From Chloroflexota bacterium (GTDB lineage Bacteria; Chloroflexota; Anaerolineae; Anaerolineales; Anaerolineaceae), in the NCBI GenBank assembly GCA_029548365.1, contig JAKPNN010000021.1:1-64000 (forward strand): a stretch of 64,000 nucleotides of DNA, given 5' to 3'. Of the stretch, positions 9,296-18,051 are shown in pieces (positions within the stretch are counted from its first letter, which is position 1; each line of letters begins with the position of its first letter). Below the pieces are notes generated by a model, which was not told the origin of the DNA, searched no databases, and saw nothing but the letters and a program-made list of their open reading frames with translations. Both the position numbers and the translations under genes were made by a program.

Positions 9296-10167
9296 TGAAA
9301 TCCATCACCGCCGAACTGCTATTCGATTCAGGCAACACCCTGGGTGAAGGCCCCTTGTGGCACCCGGTTAAATCCTGCCTGTACTGGGTTGATATCGAAG
9401 CTCAATTTCTTTACTGCAGTGACACAACACTAAACTCCTTCACCCGTACCCGGTTTGATACGCCCATCGGCGCGTTTTGCTTCACAAAAGAAGATGGGTT
9501 TCTACTGGCTACCGGTCAGGGCTTTTTAGCATGGGATGGACTGAAAACTCAGCCGATCTGGAACCCCCTGCCGCCGCGGAGCAATGTGCGCCTCAACGAT
9601 GGCAAAGTCGACCCCGCCGGGCGGTTCTGGGCTGGCAGTATCGACACTGAGCAGTCCCAGGCCGAATTATATCGTCTGGACCCTGACGGCACTCAGCACA
9701 TTCTGCTCAATAATCTCGGCATTTCCAATGGCCTGGATTGGAGCCCTGCCCGGAATACGATGTACTTCACGGATTCCAGCCAGTACACCATCTTCAGTTT
9801 TGATTACAACCAGGAGACCGGCGCTATTCGAAATCAACGCCCCTTCCTACAACTGCCCCGAACCAGCGCTGAGATCGTCCCCGATGGTCTGTGCGTTGAT
9901 GCAGAGGGCTGCCTGTGGAGCGCACACTGGAATGGCTGGCAGGTTGTTCGTTACAGCCCCGCCGGCGTACCCCTGCTCACCATCAGACTGCCTGCCCAAC
10001 GGGTGACTTCCTGCTGTTTTGGTGGTGAGCGCGGCGACCTCCTGTTTATTACCACTGCCCGTACCGGTCTCACGCAATCAACCCTGGATGAGCAGCCCCA
10101 TGCTGGTGGTGTATTTGTGGTGCACACTGAAACTACCGGTCAGAACACACATTTCTTTGGATCATAG
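9295..10167 (+). CDS. SMP-30/gluconolactonase/LRE family protein
   Basis: A six-bladed beta-propeller lactonase-type protein of 290 residues. The family's metal ligands are recognisable: Glu in TLGEGPLWHP, Asn in VRLNDGKVDPAGRFW, Asn in GISNGLDWS and Asp in VPDGLCVDAEG. Relatives hydrolyse sugar-acid lactones such as gluconolactone or xylonolactone. The start is the ATG at 9295 that overlaps the cupin stop (TGATG), not the in-frame upstream start at 9265. With the cupin before it and an isomerase after it, the operon looks like a sugar or sugar-acid catabolic module. Confidence 0.9.
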   Translation: MKSITAELLFDSGNTLGEGPLWHPVKSCLYWVDIEAQFLYCSDTTLNSFTRTRFDTPIGAFCFTKEDGFLLATGQGFLAWDGLKTQPIWNPLPPRSNVRLNDGKVDPAGRFWAGSIDTEQSQAELYRLDPDGTQHILLNNLGISNGLDWSPARNTMYFTDSSQYTIFSFDYNQETGAIRNQRPFLQLPRTSAEIVPDGLCVDAEGCLWSAHWNGWQVVRYSPAGVPLLTIRLPAQRVTSCCFGGERGDLLFITTARTGLTQSTLDEQPHAGGVFVVHTETTGQNTHFFGS

Positions 10168-10190
10168 CAATTAAAAAGGAGGTTTTGAAC

Positions 10191-11153
10191 ATGCACATTG
10201 GTGTATTAACAGCCCTGTACCAGGATTTGCCCTTTGCAGAAGTCCTCGATAAAGTTAAGGCCATGGGTGTAACCGCAGTTGAGATTGGCACCGGCGCTTT
10301 TGCTGCCAGCGCTCATCTTGACCTCGCGCGCTTGATGACTGAAAAACCAGCCCGAGAGGCTTACCTCGACGAAATTCATCAGCGCGGGATGTTCATCAGC
10401 GCCCTTAGCTGCCATGGCAATCCCCTTCACCCTGACCCGGCCATCGCAAACCATGCGGATGATCTCTTCAGAAAAACCGTGCAACTGGCGCAATTGATGA
10501 CCGTGCCGGTAGTGAATACCTTCTCCGGGCTCCCCGCCGGATGTGAGGGCGACCGCATGCCTAACTGGGTCACCTGCCCCTGGCCGCCGGATTTCCTTGA
10601 AATTCTCGATTACCAGTGGAACCAGGTCGCCATCCCCTATTGGAAGGATGCAGCAGCCTTTGCCGCCGACCACGGCGTCAAGATCGGCATTGAAATTCAT
10701 CCGGGTATGTTGATCTACAACGTGGAAACCCTGTTGCGCATGCGGTCAGAAGTCGGGCAAGCCCTGGGCGCCAATCTCGATCCCAGCCACCTGGTCTGGA
10801 ACGGCGTGGAGCTGGTGGCAGCCATTCGCACACTTGGCGATGCCATACATCACGTCCATGGGAAAGATTGTTATATCGATCCCCTCAATGTGGCTGTCAA
10901 CGGCTGCAACGACCACAAACCCTATCATAACATCCCAGATCGCTCCTGGACTTTTCGCACCATCGGCTATGGACACGACTTAAAATTCTGGAAAGACTTC
11001 GCCAGCGCGCTGCGATTGGTCGGGTACGATTACGTGATCTCGATTGAACATGAGGATGCCCTGATGTCCAATGACGAAGGCCTGGTTAAAGCAATCACCT
11101 TGTTGAAAGAGGCTATTATTTTCGATCCCCCCGGTGCAATGTTCTGGGCATAA
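10191..11153 (+). CDS. sugar phosphate isomerase/epimerase (AP endonuclease 2-like TIM barrel)
   Basis: A xylose-isomerase-like TIM-barrel protein of 320 residues. Metal and substrate ligand motifs fit the family: IGIEIHPGML, NLDPSHLVW, HHVHGKDCY and ISIEHEDALM. It is related to hydroxypyruvate isomerase and inosose dehydratase, but the exact substrate is not determined. A strong AAAGGAGG lies 8 bases before the ATG at 10191, which I prefer to the TTG two codons earlier. It closes the cupin/SMP-30 operon. Confidence 0.88.
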   Translation: MHIGVLTALYQDLPFAEVLDKVKAMGVTAVEIGTGAFAASAHLDLARLMTEKPAREAYLDEIHQRGMFISALSCHGNPLHPDPAIANHADDLFRKTVQLAQLMTVPVVNTFSGLPAGCEGDRMPNWVTCPWPPDFLEILDYQWNQVAIPYWKDAAAFAADHGVKIGIEIHPGMLIYNVETLLRMRSEVGQALGANLDPSHLVWNGVELVAAIRTLGDAIHHVHGKDCYIDPLNVAVNGCNDHKPYHNIPDRSWTFRTIGYGHDLKFWKDFASALRLVGYDYVISIEHEDALMSNDEGLVKAITLLKEAIIFDPPGAMFWA

Positions 11154-11187
11154 GCCGGGTTCATCTTTGTACTCAGCTTATGCCCAT
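11146..11187 (+). repeat. 11-bp perfect inverted repeat at the isomerase stop codon
   Basis: TGGGCATAAGC (11146-11156) and GCTTATGCCCA (11177-11187) can form a perfect stem around a 20-base loop. The left arm contains the isomerase stop codon. No T-run follows, so it is not a classical terminator; it may stabilise the mRNA end. Confidence 0.55.
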
Positions 11188-11245
11188 CAGGTGGTTGAAA
11201 ATTAATATGACCAATTGATGGTCAAAAAAATGGGACGAGGGTCAA

Positions 11246-12652
11246 CTACCAATCGGTATGGAATGAACCCTCTTTGTCCAGGCGGCGATAAGTGTGTGCA
11301 CCAAAATAATCGCGCTGTGCCTGGGTTAAATTAGCCGGCAAACGCTCGGTGCGGTAGGCGTCAAAATAAGCCAGCGCCGAGCTGAGCGCATATACCGGGA
11401 TTCCCATTTTGATTCCGTTGATAATCACGTGGCGCAAGTCTACCTGCCGGCTGACGACCACTTCTCTGAAGGCGTCATCCAGCAGCAGGTTGACCAACCC
11501 CGGATCACGGTCGAAAGCCTTCATGATGTCATCCAGCAAATCTGCCCGGATAATACAACCTGCCCGCCAGATTTTTGCAATCATCTGCATGTCGAGATCA
11601 TAATCATATTCTTCCGAAGCCACATGCATCAAACCGAAGCCCTGTGCGTAGGCAAGAATAATGCCCGCATATAAAGCATTTTTAATGGCGTCAATCATTG
11701 CTTCCCGGTCACCTGAAAATTTTACTGCTGGACCATCAATTAATGCCTGAGCCGCTGTGCGCTGGTTTTTCATGCCAGAGATAATCCGACTGGTAACTGC
11801 CGCGTTGATGGTATGCGTCGGGGCGCCCAAATCAAATGCATTTTGGGAGGTCCACTTTCCGGTTCCCTTTTGCTGGGCTTCATCCACGATTAAATCCACC
11901 AGCGGTTTGCCCGTTTCGGGGTCAACTTTTTCAAAGATCTTGTAGGTGATCTCCACCAGGTAAGACGCCAATTCGCCTGCGTCCCATTCTTTAAAAAGCT
12001 CGCTCAATTCCATCGCCGAAAGGCCCAGACCCCGGTTCAGCAGGTCATAAACTTCGGCAATCATCTGCATAATCGCATATTCAATCCCATTATGCACAGT
12101 CTTGACGTAATGACCGGCGCCGCGCGGCCCGATGTAGTTCACACAGGGTTCTCCATCATATGCCTTTGCAGCAGCAGCTGTGAACATTTCCTTCAGGGCT
12201 TCCCACGCATCTGCGCTGCCCCCCGGCATAATGCTGGGACCATGTAAAGCACCCTCTTCTCCGCCCGAGACGCCTGTACCAATAAATAAAAACCCTTCCT
12301 TTTCCAGCTCAACCGTGCGCCGTTCGGTGTCCTCGAAATATGAGTTTCCACCATCAATTAAAATATCCCCGGGTTCGAGGTGGGGTTTAAGCGCCGCGAT
12401 GACTGCATCCACAGCAGGCCCGGCTTTGACCATCAACATGATCCGGCGCGGCTTTTCCAGGCTGGCTGCCAAATCCACATAGCTGTAGGTGCCAATAATT
12501 CCCTGATCGGCAGGCAAGCCGGCGACAAATTGCCGAGTGACTGACTCGGTGCGATTAAACACAGCCACAGGGTAGCCTTTATTGGCAATATTCAGCGCCA
12601 GGTTCTGACCCATGACGCCCAAACCAACAACTGCAAGTTTTGCTTTTTCCAT
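11246..12652 (-). CDS. gnd: 6-phosphogluconate dehydrogenase, NADP-dependent, decarboxylating
   Basis: Oxidative pentose phosphate pathway enzyme turning 6-phosphogluconate into ribulose 5-phosphate, CO2 and NADPH. At 468 residues it matches the long form of the family. The dinucleotide fold GLGVMGQN sits near the N-terminus with NRT after strand 2. The substrate motifs SGGEEGALHGPSIMPGG and the catalytic Lys region HYVKTVHNGIEY are intact, and the C-terminal tail SFHTDW is typical. It is cytosolic and homodimeric in the family. It lies next to other sugar genes and reads as an independent transcription unit. Confidence 0.96.
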   Translation of the reverse strand: MEKAKLAVVGLGVMGQNLALNIANKGYPVAVFNRTESVTRQFVAGLPADQGIIGTYSYVDLAASLEKPRRIMLMVKAGPAVDAVIAALKPHLEPGDILIDGGNSYFEDTERRTVELEKEGFLFIGTGVSGGEEGALHGPSIMPGGSADAWEALKEMFTAAAAKAYDGEPCVNYIGPRGAGHYVKTVHNGIEYAIMQMIAEVYDLLNRGLGLSAMELSELFKEWDAGELASYLVEITYKIFEKVDPETGKPLVDLIVDEAQQKGTGKWTSQNAFDLGAPTHTINAAVTSRIISGMKNQRTAAQALIDGPAVKFSGDREAMIDAIKNALYAGIILAYAQGFGLMHVASEEYDYDLDMQMIAKIWRAGCIIRADLLDDIMKAFDRDPGLVNLLLDDAFREVVVSRQVDLRHVIINGIKMGIPVYALSSALAYFDAYRTERLPANLTQAQRDYFGAHTYRRLDKEGSFHTDW

Positions 12653-12797
12653 TGTTCCTCCAATAATCGTGTTATATTGAAAAAAGTGCCAGCTGATCTG
12701 CCAGGCTCTTTTTTTATTGACTGCAAAGATTTTGTTCCATCCGGGTTAATCGTCATCTTTTCTGGCGCCAGAAGGTATTGCCCTTCAACACATGGCG

Positions 12798-14114
12798 CTA
12801 ATCAGAGCTCACCAACCCATAGAATAATGGAAGTGGAGCCTTGGGCTGATCCGCAATGACGCTTGCAGCAGACAATTGCTCTGTTGCCAGGTTCAGCGTT
12901 GTTTCATCCCGCGCGTGGACCAGGAATAACGGCTGACCGACCTCCACGTAATCGCCAACTTTGACCAGGACAGAAATCCCCACCGCAAGATCGATTTCTT
13001 CACCTTTTTTTGACCGTCCAGCGCCCAGAAGTACCGCTGCCTCTCCAACCAACCTTGCATTTACCTCGTGGAGATATCCGTTTAAGGGCGCCGTAATCAC
13101 CGATTCAATCGGCGCTTGAGGTAGTTTATTCGGGTGATCCACATAGCTGACATCCCCGCCCTGCGCGTCGACCAGCCGTCTGAGATATTCCAACCCCTGG
13201 CCTGTCGCCAATGCATCCTCGGCCATTGCTCTGGCCTTCTCAATGGTCTCAGCTCGTTTTCCCAACACTAGCATTTGACCGGAAATTTCCAGGCAATGCG
13301 CCCGAAAATCCGCCGGTCCTTCACCTCGCAGGGTTAGAATCGCCTCTTTCATTTCCAGCGCATTTCCCACAGCCTGCCCCAGCGGCTGATTCATGTCTGA
13401 AAGCACTGCTGCAACATCTCTGCCACTCAGATCCCCAATCGATACCATTAACTCAGCCAGCTCCCGGGCTTCATCCAGTGTTTTCATGAAGGCGCCATAG
13501 CCCACTTTCACGTCAAGAACGATTGCCTGGGCGCCCGCGGCAATTTTTTTACTCATAATCGAAGAGGCAATCAATGGGATTGACTGCACGGTCCCGGTTA
13601 CATCTCTCAACGCGTAGAATTTTCCATCGGCTGGCGCCAGATCAACACTTTGGCCTGATAATACCATCCCCAGTGTACCCAGTTGATGGTAAAACTCATC
13701 CTTGCTCAAGTTTGTTCGGAACCCGGGTATCGATTCGAGCTTATCCAGTGTGCCTCCGCTGAAACCCAGCCCATGACCGGACATCTTACCCACCGGCAAC
13801 CCACATGCTCTCACCAGCGGAACCACAACGATCGAAGTTTTGTCGCCAACGCCTCCAGATGAATGCTTATCGACGACAATATCAACCACGTGGCTTAAGT
13901 CAAGTTTTTCGCCTGAATTTGCCATGGCGAGAGTCAGGAACGTGGTTTCTTTAGCGGTCATTCCCTTCAACAAAACAGCCATTGCCCAGGCAGCAGCCTG
14001 GTAATCAGGGATCTCGCCATTCGTATATCCCCTGACGAAGTATTCAATCTCTTGACTTGAAAGTTCGATACCATCGCGCTTTTTTTCGATGATATCTACG
14101 GCTCGCATTAGCAC
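12798..14114 (-). CDS. pdp: pyrimidine-nucleoside (thymidine/uridine) phosphorylase
   Basis: Phosphorolysis of thymidine, deoxyuridine or uridine to the base and (deoxy)ribose 1-phosphate. The 438-residue protein has the family order: alpha N-domain, phosphate-binding KHSSGGVGDKTS, signature region around SGHGLGFSGGTLDKLES, and the C-terminal PYNP domain. Compared with the usual SGRGLGHTGGTLDKLES, Arg and His are replaced by His and Phe in the signature, so specificity may be shifted. With adenosine deaminase nearby it suggests active nucleoside salvage. It follows jag on the same strand after about 96 bases. Confidence 0.92.
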   Translation of the reverse strand: MLMRAVDIIEKKRDGIELSSQEIEYFVRGYTNGEIPDYQAAAWAMAVLLKGMTAKETTFLTLAMANSGEKLDLSHVVDIVVDKHSSGGVGDKTSIVVVPLVRACGLPVGKMSGHGLGFSGGTLDKLESIPGFRTNLSKDEFYHQLGTLGMVLSGQSVDLAPADGKFYALRDVTGTVQSIPLIASSIMSKKIAAGAQAIVLDVKVGYGAFMKTLDEARELAELMVSIGDLSGRDVAAVLSDMNQPLGQAVGNALEMKEAILTLRGEGPADFRAHCLEISGQMLVLGKRAETIEKARAMAEDALATGQGLEYLRRLVDAQGGDVSYVDHPNKLPQAPIESVITAPLNGYLHEVNARLVGEAAVLLGAGRSKKGEEIDLAVGISVLVKVGDYVEVGQPLFLVHARDETTLNLATEQLSAASVIADQPKAPLPLFYGLVSSD

Positions 14115-14153
14115 CTCCGGAGTGTTTTTCCAAAATCAATTTAAAGTCGCACA

Positions 14154-14171
14154 GGCAGGCGCTCTCCTGCC
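14154..14171 (-). terminator. possible weak terminator after jag
   Basis: A GGCAGG/CCTGCC hairpin lies between jag and pdp. Its minus-strand downstream sequence is only moderately T-rich, so termination is probably partial at best. Confidence 0.3.
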
Positions 14172-14210
14172 CACACGGCCTTACAGTGTGTTATGTCCGA
14201 AAAATCCAGG

Positions 14211-14945
14211 TCATCTCTTAAGCCTGACCACAACCTTTCGTTTCGGATCTTCACCATCACTTTCTGTTTCAACTTCAGGATGATCCCGCAGTTCAATATG
14301 AACGATTCTGCGTTCATTGGGCGGCATCGGTTCCAGGGCTTGTTGTCGCCCGGTGCTGGCAACCTGATCGGCAATTCTCTGGGCTAATTTCCTCAGTTCA
14401 TCGGCTCGTCGTTGACGATATTTCTGAACATCGATTTGCAATGGAATCCAGCGACCCACCTCGCGGCTCACAATTAAACTGGTAATGAACTGCAGCGCGT
14501 TGATTGTCTCTGCCTTCCGGCCAATTAAAAAGCTGAGATCAGCGCCCTCAATATCAATCAAGACCGGTCGAATCCTGTTCTCATCAGATTCGCCCAGGCG
14601 CACTGAAACATTGGCCGTGACGCGCATCTTTTCCAGGATAATATGGATGGTCTCCCTGGCAATGATCACTTCTTCCGGTTCATCAATGGGTGTGATCCCA
14701 TCATTTTGAGTTGAAAGACCGGGTTTATCCGCAAATGCATCCACTGCTGCTTCAAAAAGCTGAGGTTTGATTTTCAAGACAATCCGCGCCTGTCGGGTGC
14801 CAAGCCCCAACAGACCCTTTTTCCCCTCATCCAGTATCTCAACATCAATATCAGCTCGTGTTAGCCCCAGTATTTGTAAACCTTTTTTAATCGCTTCTTC
14901 AACAGAAGGCGCAATCACTTCCAGCTTCGTTCTTTCTTCTGACAT
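14211..14945 (-). CDS. jag: Jag/KhpB-type KH-R3H RNA-binding protein
   Basis: A 244-residue RNA-binding protein with the three-part Jag architecture. The Jag_N domain opens the protein (VEEAIKKGLQILGL). A type II KH domain in the middle has the motif LIGRKAETINALQ, and an R3H domain at the C-terminus contains NERRIVHIEL. KhpB/Jag proteins bind mRNA and influence cell division and envelope synthesis in other bacteria. The gene sits immediately downstream of yidC, its near-universal neighbour, about 50 bases away on the same strand. Confidence 0.93.
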   Translation of the reverse strand: MSEERTKLEVIAPSVEEAIKKGLQILGLTRADIDVEILDEGKKGLLGLGTRQARIVLKIKPQLFEAAVDAFADKPGLSTQNDGITPIDEPEEVIIARETIHIILEKMRVTANVSVRLGESDENRIRPVLIDIEGADLSFLIGRKAETINALQFITSLIVSREVGRWIPLQIDVQKYRQRRADELRKLAQRIADQVASTGRQQALEPMPPNERRIVHIELRDHPEVETESDGEDPKRKVVVRLKR

Positions 14946-14996
14946 AAAATCTGCTCCCTTTACACACTTTCTCAGGGCTGAGGAAAAATAGACTTC

Positions 14997-15908
14997 CTAC
15001 TTCTTCTTGCGATCGTACCGTTGTTTGTGGGGTTTGGTCATCCGTTTATCCGTCGACGGTGTTGTTTTTGCATGCGATGGTTTTTGAGGGACCTCTTCAG
15101 GAACCACGTCAACGACTTTCACCGGTATATTTCCCTGGGTCTGGTCAGTTTCTTTACCTTTCAAGAAGGGTAAAATATTCTTCCAGTTAGCCCTCCCAAG
15201 GATTGAATACTGGGCGATACCGATCAAATTACCTGCCAGGAAGTATAACGCCAGGCCAGAGGCAAGCGAATAAGCCATAAAGCCCATCAACAAGGGCATA
15301 TAAAGATTCATGGATTTGGTCATCATCTCAGCCTGTCCACCGTTGGATGAAGGGGGTTCAATCAGTTTCGATTGCAAGAAAGTGGTGATCACCACTAAGA
15401 TGGCCAGGACAGGAATTCCATATCCAAACACGGTCAACCGTTCAGGCTGCCCCAAGTCCATCCACAAAAACCGGTTTTGTAATGGTAAAACAACCGCCGG
15501 GTTGATAAATCGAGGATAAATACTTTGGGCAAGACGAAAAAGTTCAACAGGCGAGGCAGCCATCGCCCGTACCACGCTCTGGTACAAACCCAGCATAAGC
15601 GGAAGCTGGATCAGGGTCGGTAAACAAGACCCCATCGGGTTGATGCCCAATTCTTTGTAAAGCTTCATCTGCTCCTGGGACAAGCGCTCTTTGTCGTCCT
15701 TGTATTTCTCCATTATTTTTTTATAGCGAGGATCGCTTTGCAGTTGCTGCATTCCCTGGGTTGCCTTAAATTGTTTAACGGTCAAAGGGTGCGTGATTAA
15801 CCGAACCAGGAGCGTGAACAGGATGATTGAGATGCCAAAATTACCGACCCATGAGTTGATCAACAACAAGACATTCAAAAAGGGTTGAATAACAATTGTT
15901 TCCCACAT
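14997..15908 (-). CDS. yidC: YidC/Oxa1-family membrane protein insertase
   Basis: Inserts and folds inner-membrane proteins, alone or with SecYEG. The 303-residue protein is the short form: one N-terminal membrane segment and then the conserved core, without the large periplasmic domain of proteobacterial YidC. Core landmarks are LTHPLTVKQFKATQGMQQL, the cytoplasmic coiled-coil (YKDDKERLSQEQMKLYKELG) and GSCLPTLIQLPLMLGLYQ. The C-terminal tail is strongly basic (ends KQRYDRKKK), which in relatives contacts the ribosome. It lies between the PQQ-repeat lipoprotein and jag. Confidence 0.95.
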   Translation of the reverse strand: MWETIVIQPFLNVLLLINSWVGNFGISIILFTLLVRLITHPLTVKQFKATQGMQQLQSDPRYKKIMEKYKDDKERLSQEQMKLYKELGINPMGSCLPTLIQLPLMLGLYQSVVRAMAASPVELFRLAQSIYPRFINPAVVLPLQNRFLWMDLGQPERLTVFGYGIPVLAILVVITTFLQSKLIEPPSSNGGQAEMMTKSMNLYMPLLMGFMAYSLASGLALYFLAGNLIGIAQYSILGRANWKNILPFLKGKETDQTQGNIPVKVVDVVPEEVPQKPSHAKTTPSTDKRMTKPHKQRYDRKKK

Positions 15909-15919
15909 AAAATTTTCCT

Positions 15920-16981
15920 CTATTTCTTAGGGGTAACTGACCATTTTTGTGCACCGGACTGGACATCAAAAGCATAAATCATGTTGTCTCCGTCAACTGC
16001 AGCCACCATCAGGTAATCATCGCTGGCAACCGGCCTTTGAAAAACATTTCCCGAGATTCTTGCTTCCCACCGGGTCGCGCCATCAAATTCCAGCACTTTA
16101 AGGTTGCCTTTTTCAGTGACCAGGGCAATCCCGTCGGGCAATGCAAGCAAACCACCAATCACCGGTTCGCCTATTTGCACACGGTTTTTCTCCGCGCCGC
16201 TTAGCGGGTCGAGAATGTATAAGAATCCGCTGGAATCAGCAAAGTACAACTTGTTGTCTGCCAGAATTGCCTGCCCCCAAATGCCCTCCTCTGCGGTGAA
16301 GGACCAGATCTTTTGTCCATCGGATGTTCTGAGCGCGACAAAATCACTGCCCATGGAGCCTACGAAAAGTGTGCCGGCGTCCTCGCTTAGAACCGGGCTG
16401 GCAACAACAGCGCCATCCATCTCCCTCTCCCAAAGCTGCTTCCCATCCGTTGAGATTGCATAAACAAACTTGTCCATAGAGCTGATGTAAACAGCGTCCG
16501 GGCCAATTTGTGGCTGCGACCAGATATAATGCTGGGTTTCAAACACCCACTGTAAGTTGCCCTGTAAATCGAGGGCGTACAGATTGCCGTCATTGTTGGG
16601 AGCAAAAATCATCCCATGTCCTTCGTTCGCCTGGCCTAAATAATAGCCCTTGGCGCCAGTGAAGGTCCATACTAAATTGCCGTTACTGCGATCAATTTTG
16701 TGGAATGTTTTCGCAACATCACCCACATAGACATTCTCGTCGATCACTAGGGGCTGCGCAAAAAACAACACCGTGTTTTTCGATTCTTCAGGATAAGCCC
16801 ATTCCACTGTGCCAGAATTTGCCTTCAGAGCATAGAGGAAATTGCTGTAGGCGACAAAAGCCTGGTCTCCCGAAAGTTCCAGTCCCGGGGTCCCGGATAC
16901 CCTGGGCCCGGGTGCACAGGCGCTCAGGACGAAGGTCAGTCCAACCAGCATCCCAATTAGTAAAATGTGAGGTTTTTTCAT
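15920..16981 (-). CDS. PQQ-repeat (BamB-like) beta-propeller lipoprotein
   Basis: A 353-residue secreted lipoprotein with signal MKKPHILLIGMLV and lipobox LSAC (Cys21). I chose the Met at 16981 because it gives a compact signal peptide; an in-frame start also exists at 16999. The mature part is a run of about seven propeller blades with recurring motifs such as LYALDLQGNLQWVF and YAISTDGKQLWEREM, typical of PQQ-like/BamB folds. PQQ cofactor binding itself is not shown. It is inserted between yidD and yidC, 11 bases from yidC, so a chaperone-like role in membrane-protein biogenesis is conceivable but inferred. Confidence 0.87.
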   Translation of the reverse strand: MKKPHILLIGMLVGLTFVLSACAPGPRVSGTPGLELSGDQAFVAYSNFLYALKANSGTVEWAYPEESKNTVLFFAQPLVIDENVYVGDVAKTFHKIDRSNGNLVWTFTGAKGYYLGQANEGHGMIFAPNNDGNLYALDLQGNLQWVFETQHYIWSQPQIGPDAVYISSMDKFVYAISTDGKQLWEREMDGAVVASPVLSEDAGTLFVGSMGSDFVALRTSDGQKIWSFTAEEGIWGQAILADNKLYFADSSGFLYILDPLSGAEKNRVQIGEPVIGGLLALPDGIALVTEKGNLKVLEFDGATRWEARISGNVFQRPVASDDYLMVAAVDGDNMIYAFDVQSGAQKWSVTPKK

Positions 16982-17004
16982 ATACTTTTCTCTTCTCACT
17001 TTCG

Positions 17005-17298
17005 TTATGGTACCGGGTCAAAACCACCCGGGTTATAAGGATTACAACGGGCAATCCGTTTAAGCGCCATCCAGCCGCCCTTGAATGCCCCATACTTGAA
17101 TATCGCCTGGTAACTGAAATGTGAACATGTGGGATAAAAACGGCAGGTATCAGCTGGGAGTGCCGGGGAGATGAGTATTTGATATCCGCGAATCAAAATC
17201 AATAAAACCCACCTGGGGAATGTGAGAATATTCAAAGGTAAATCCCTCAATTCAGGGCTGTGGATAGAATTCTCGGTTTGACTTTGTCGTTGAGTCAA
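17005..17298 (-). CDS. yidD: membrane protein insertion efficiency factor YidD
   Basis: Small membrane-associated protein (97 residues) that aids YidC-dependent insertion in E. coli. The family signature is intact: an amphipathic hydrophobic helix ([16 protein letters not shown]), then [15 protein letters not shown] with both cysteines, and [13 protein letters not shown] at the C-terminus. It overlaps rnpA by 4 bases, the usual arrangement in the rpmH-rnpA-yidD-yidC cluster. Confidence 0.95.
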   Translation of the reverse strand: MTQRQSQTENSIHSPELRDLPLNILTFPRWVLLILIRGYQILISPALPADTCRFYPTCSHFSYQAIFKYGAFKGGWMALKRIARCNPYNPGGFDPVP

Positions 17299-17642
17299 TT
17301 TAATTCGTCTTTCAACAAACCCGCGTCCTGCGCCAGGTCTCTCAGTCCAGTGACAATCAAAGCGTAATTAACCGTTAGGATGGGTTTTCTAGCAATCAGT
17401 ACCATGTCAAACCCCTGATCAAATTCCGATACAAGGCTTTGAATGGCAGACCTTAACCGCCGCTTAGCAAAATTCCTCTGGACAGCTCCGCCAATAGAGC
17501 GTCCAGCGATGATTGCGATGCGGTTCTGTTTCAATTGATTTGGCAGAAAGCCTAACACTAAGTTCGTGTTTGCCAGGGTCTGTCCATCCTGGCGCACACG
17601 GTTAATCTCATCGTTACGGGTTAATCTTAACCTGTGTTGCAC
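17295..17642 (-). CDS. rnpA: ribonuclease P protein component
   Basis: Protein subunit of RNase P, which removes 5' leaders from pre-tRNAs. It has 115 residues, normal for the family. The N-terminal [13 protein letters not shown] start and the RNA-binding signature [14 protein letters not shown] are clear. The start is GTG, preceded by AGGA at a suitable distance. It lies 56 bases downstream of rpmH and overlaps yidD. Confidence 0.95.
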   Translation of the reverse strand: MQHRLRLTRNDEINRVRQDGQTLANTNLVLGFLPNQLKQNRIAIIAGRSIGGAVQRNFAKRRLRSAIQSLVSEFDQGFDMVLIARKPILTVNYALIVTGLRDLAQDAGLLKDELN

Positions 17643-17698
17643 CTATCGTCCTGTTCAACGTGGACCAGTAAGCATGTGTCAAAACCATCTCTGGCGTC

Positions 17699-17869
17699 TT
17701 ACCAGCGGACCTTTTTTACGTGGTTATTGGCTTTTTTCGCCAGTTCTTGCCGTCCCTTTGCTCGACGTCGCTTCAGAACGTTCTGTCCGCCTTTGGTTTT
17801 CATTCGTTTCCGAAACCCATGCACACGCACGCGACGGCGACGTTTCGGTTGATATGTTCGCTTTGGCAT
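17699..17869 (-). CDS. rpmH: 50S ribosomal protein L34
   Basis: Ribosomal protein of 56 residues translated by hand from the minus strand. It begins [19 protein letters not shown] and continues with [22 protein letters not shown], which is unmistakable L34. It ends in KKVRW, a few residues longer than the E. coli protein. Its position just before rnpA is nearly universal in bacteria. A purine-rich AGGACTCCGT lies before the ATG. dnaA is not next to it here: the upstream gene is mtaB on the same strand. Confidence 0.96.
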   Translation of the reverse strand: MPKRTYQPKRRRRVRVHGFRKRMKTKGGQNVLKRRRAKGRQELAKKANNHVKKVRW

Positions 17870-18051
17870 TCTTACGGAGTCCTTTCTTGCTTATTTTCTT
17901 GCCTTTTGTCTCAACACACCGGTATTGAAGACAGCCGGTAATTATACCGCATGGCAGGATGAGGGTCAAACTTGTCCGTAGAAAGTTCTTAACCGGATTT
18001 ATTCTATCAGACGGTGAATTCACGTCAAGGATTCAATCGCTTACGATGCGC

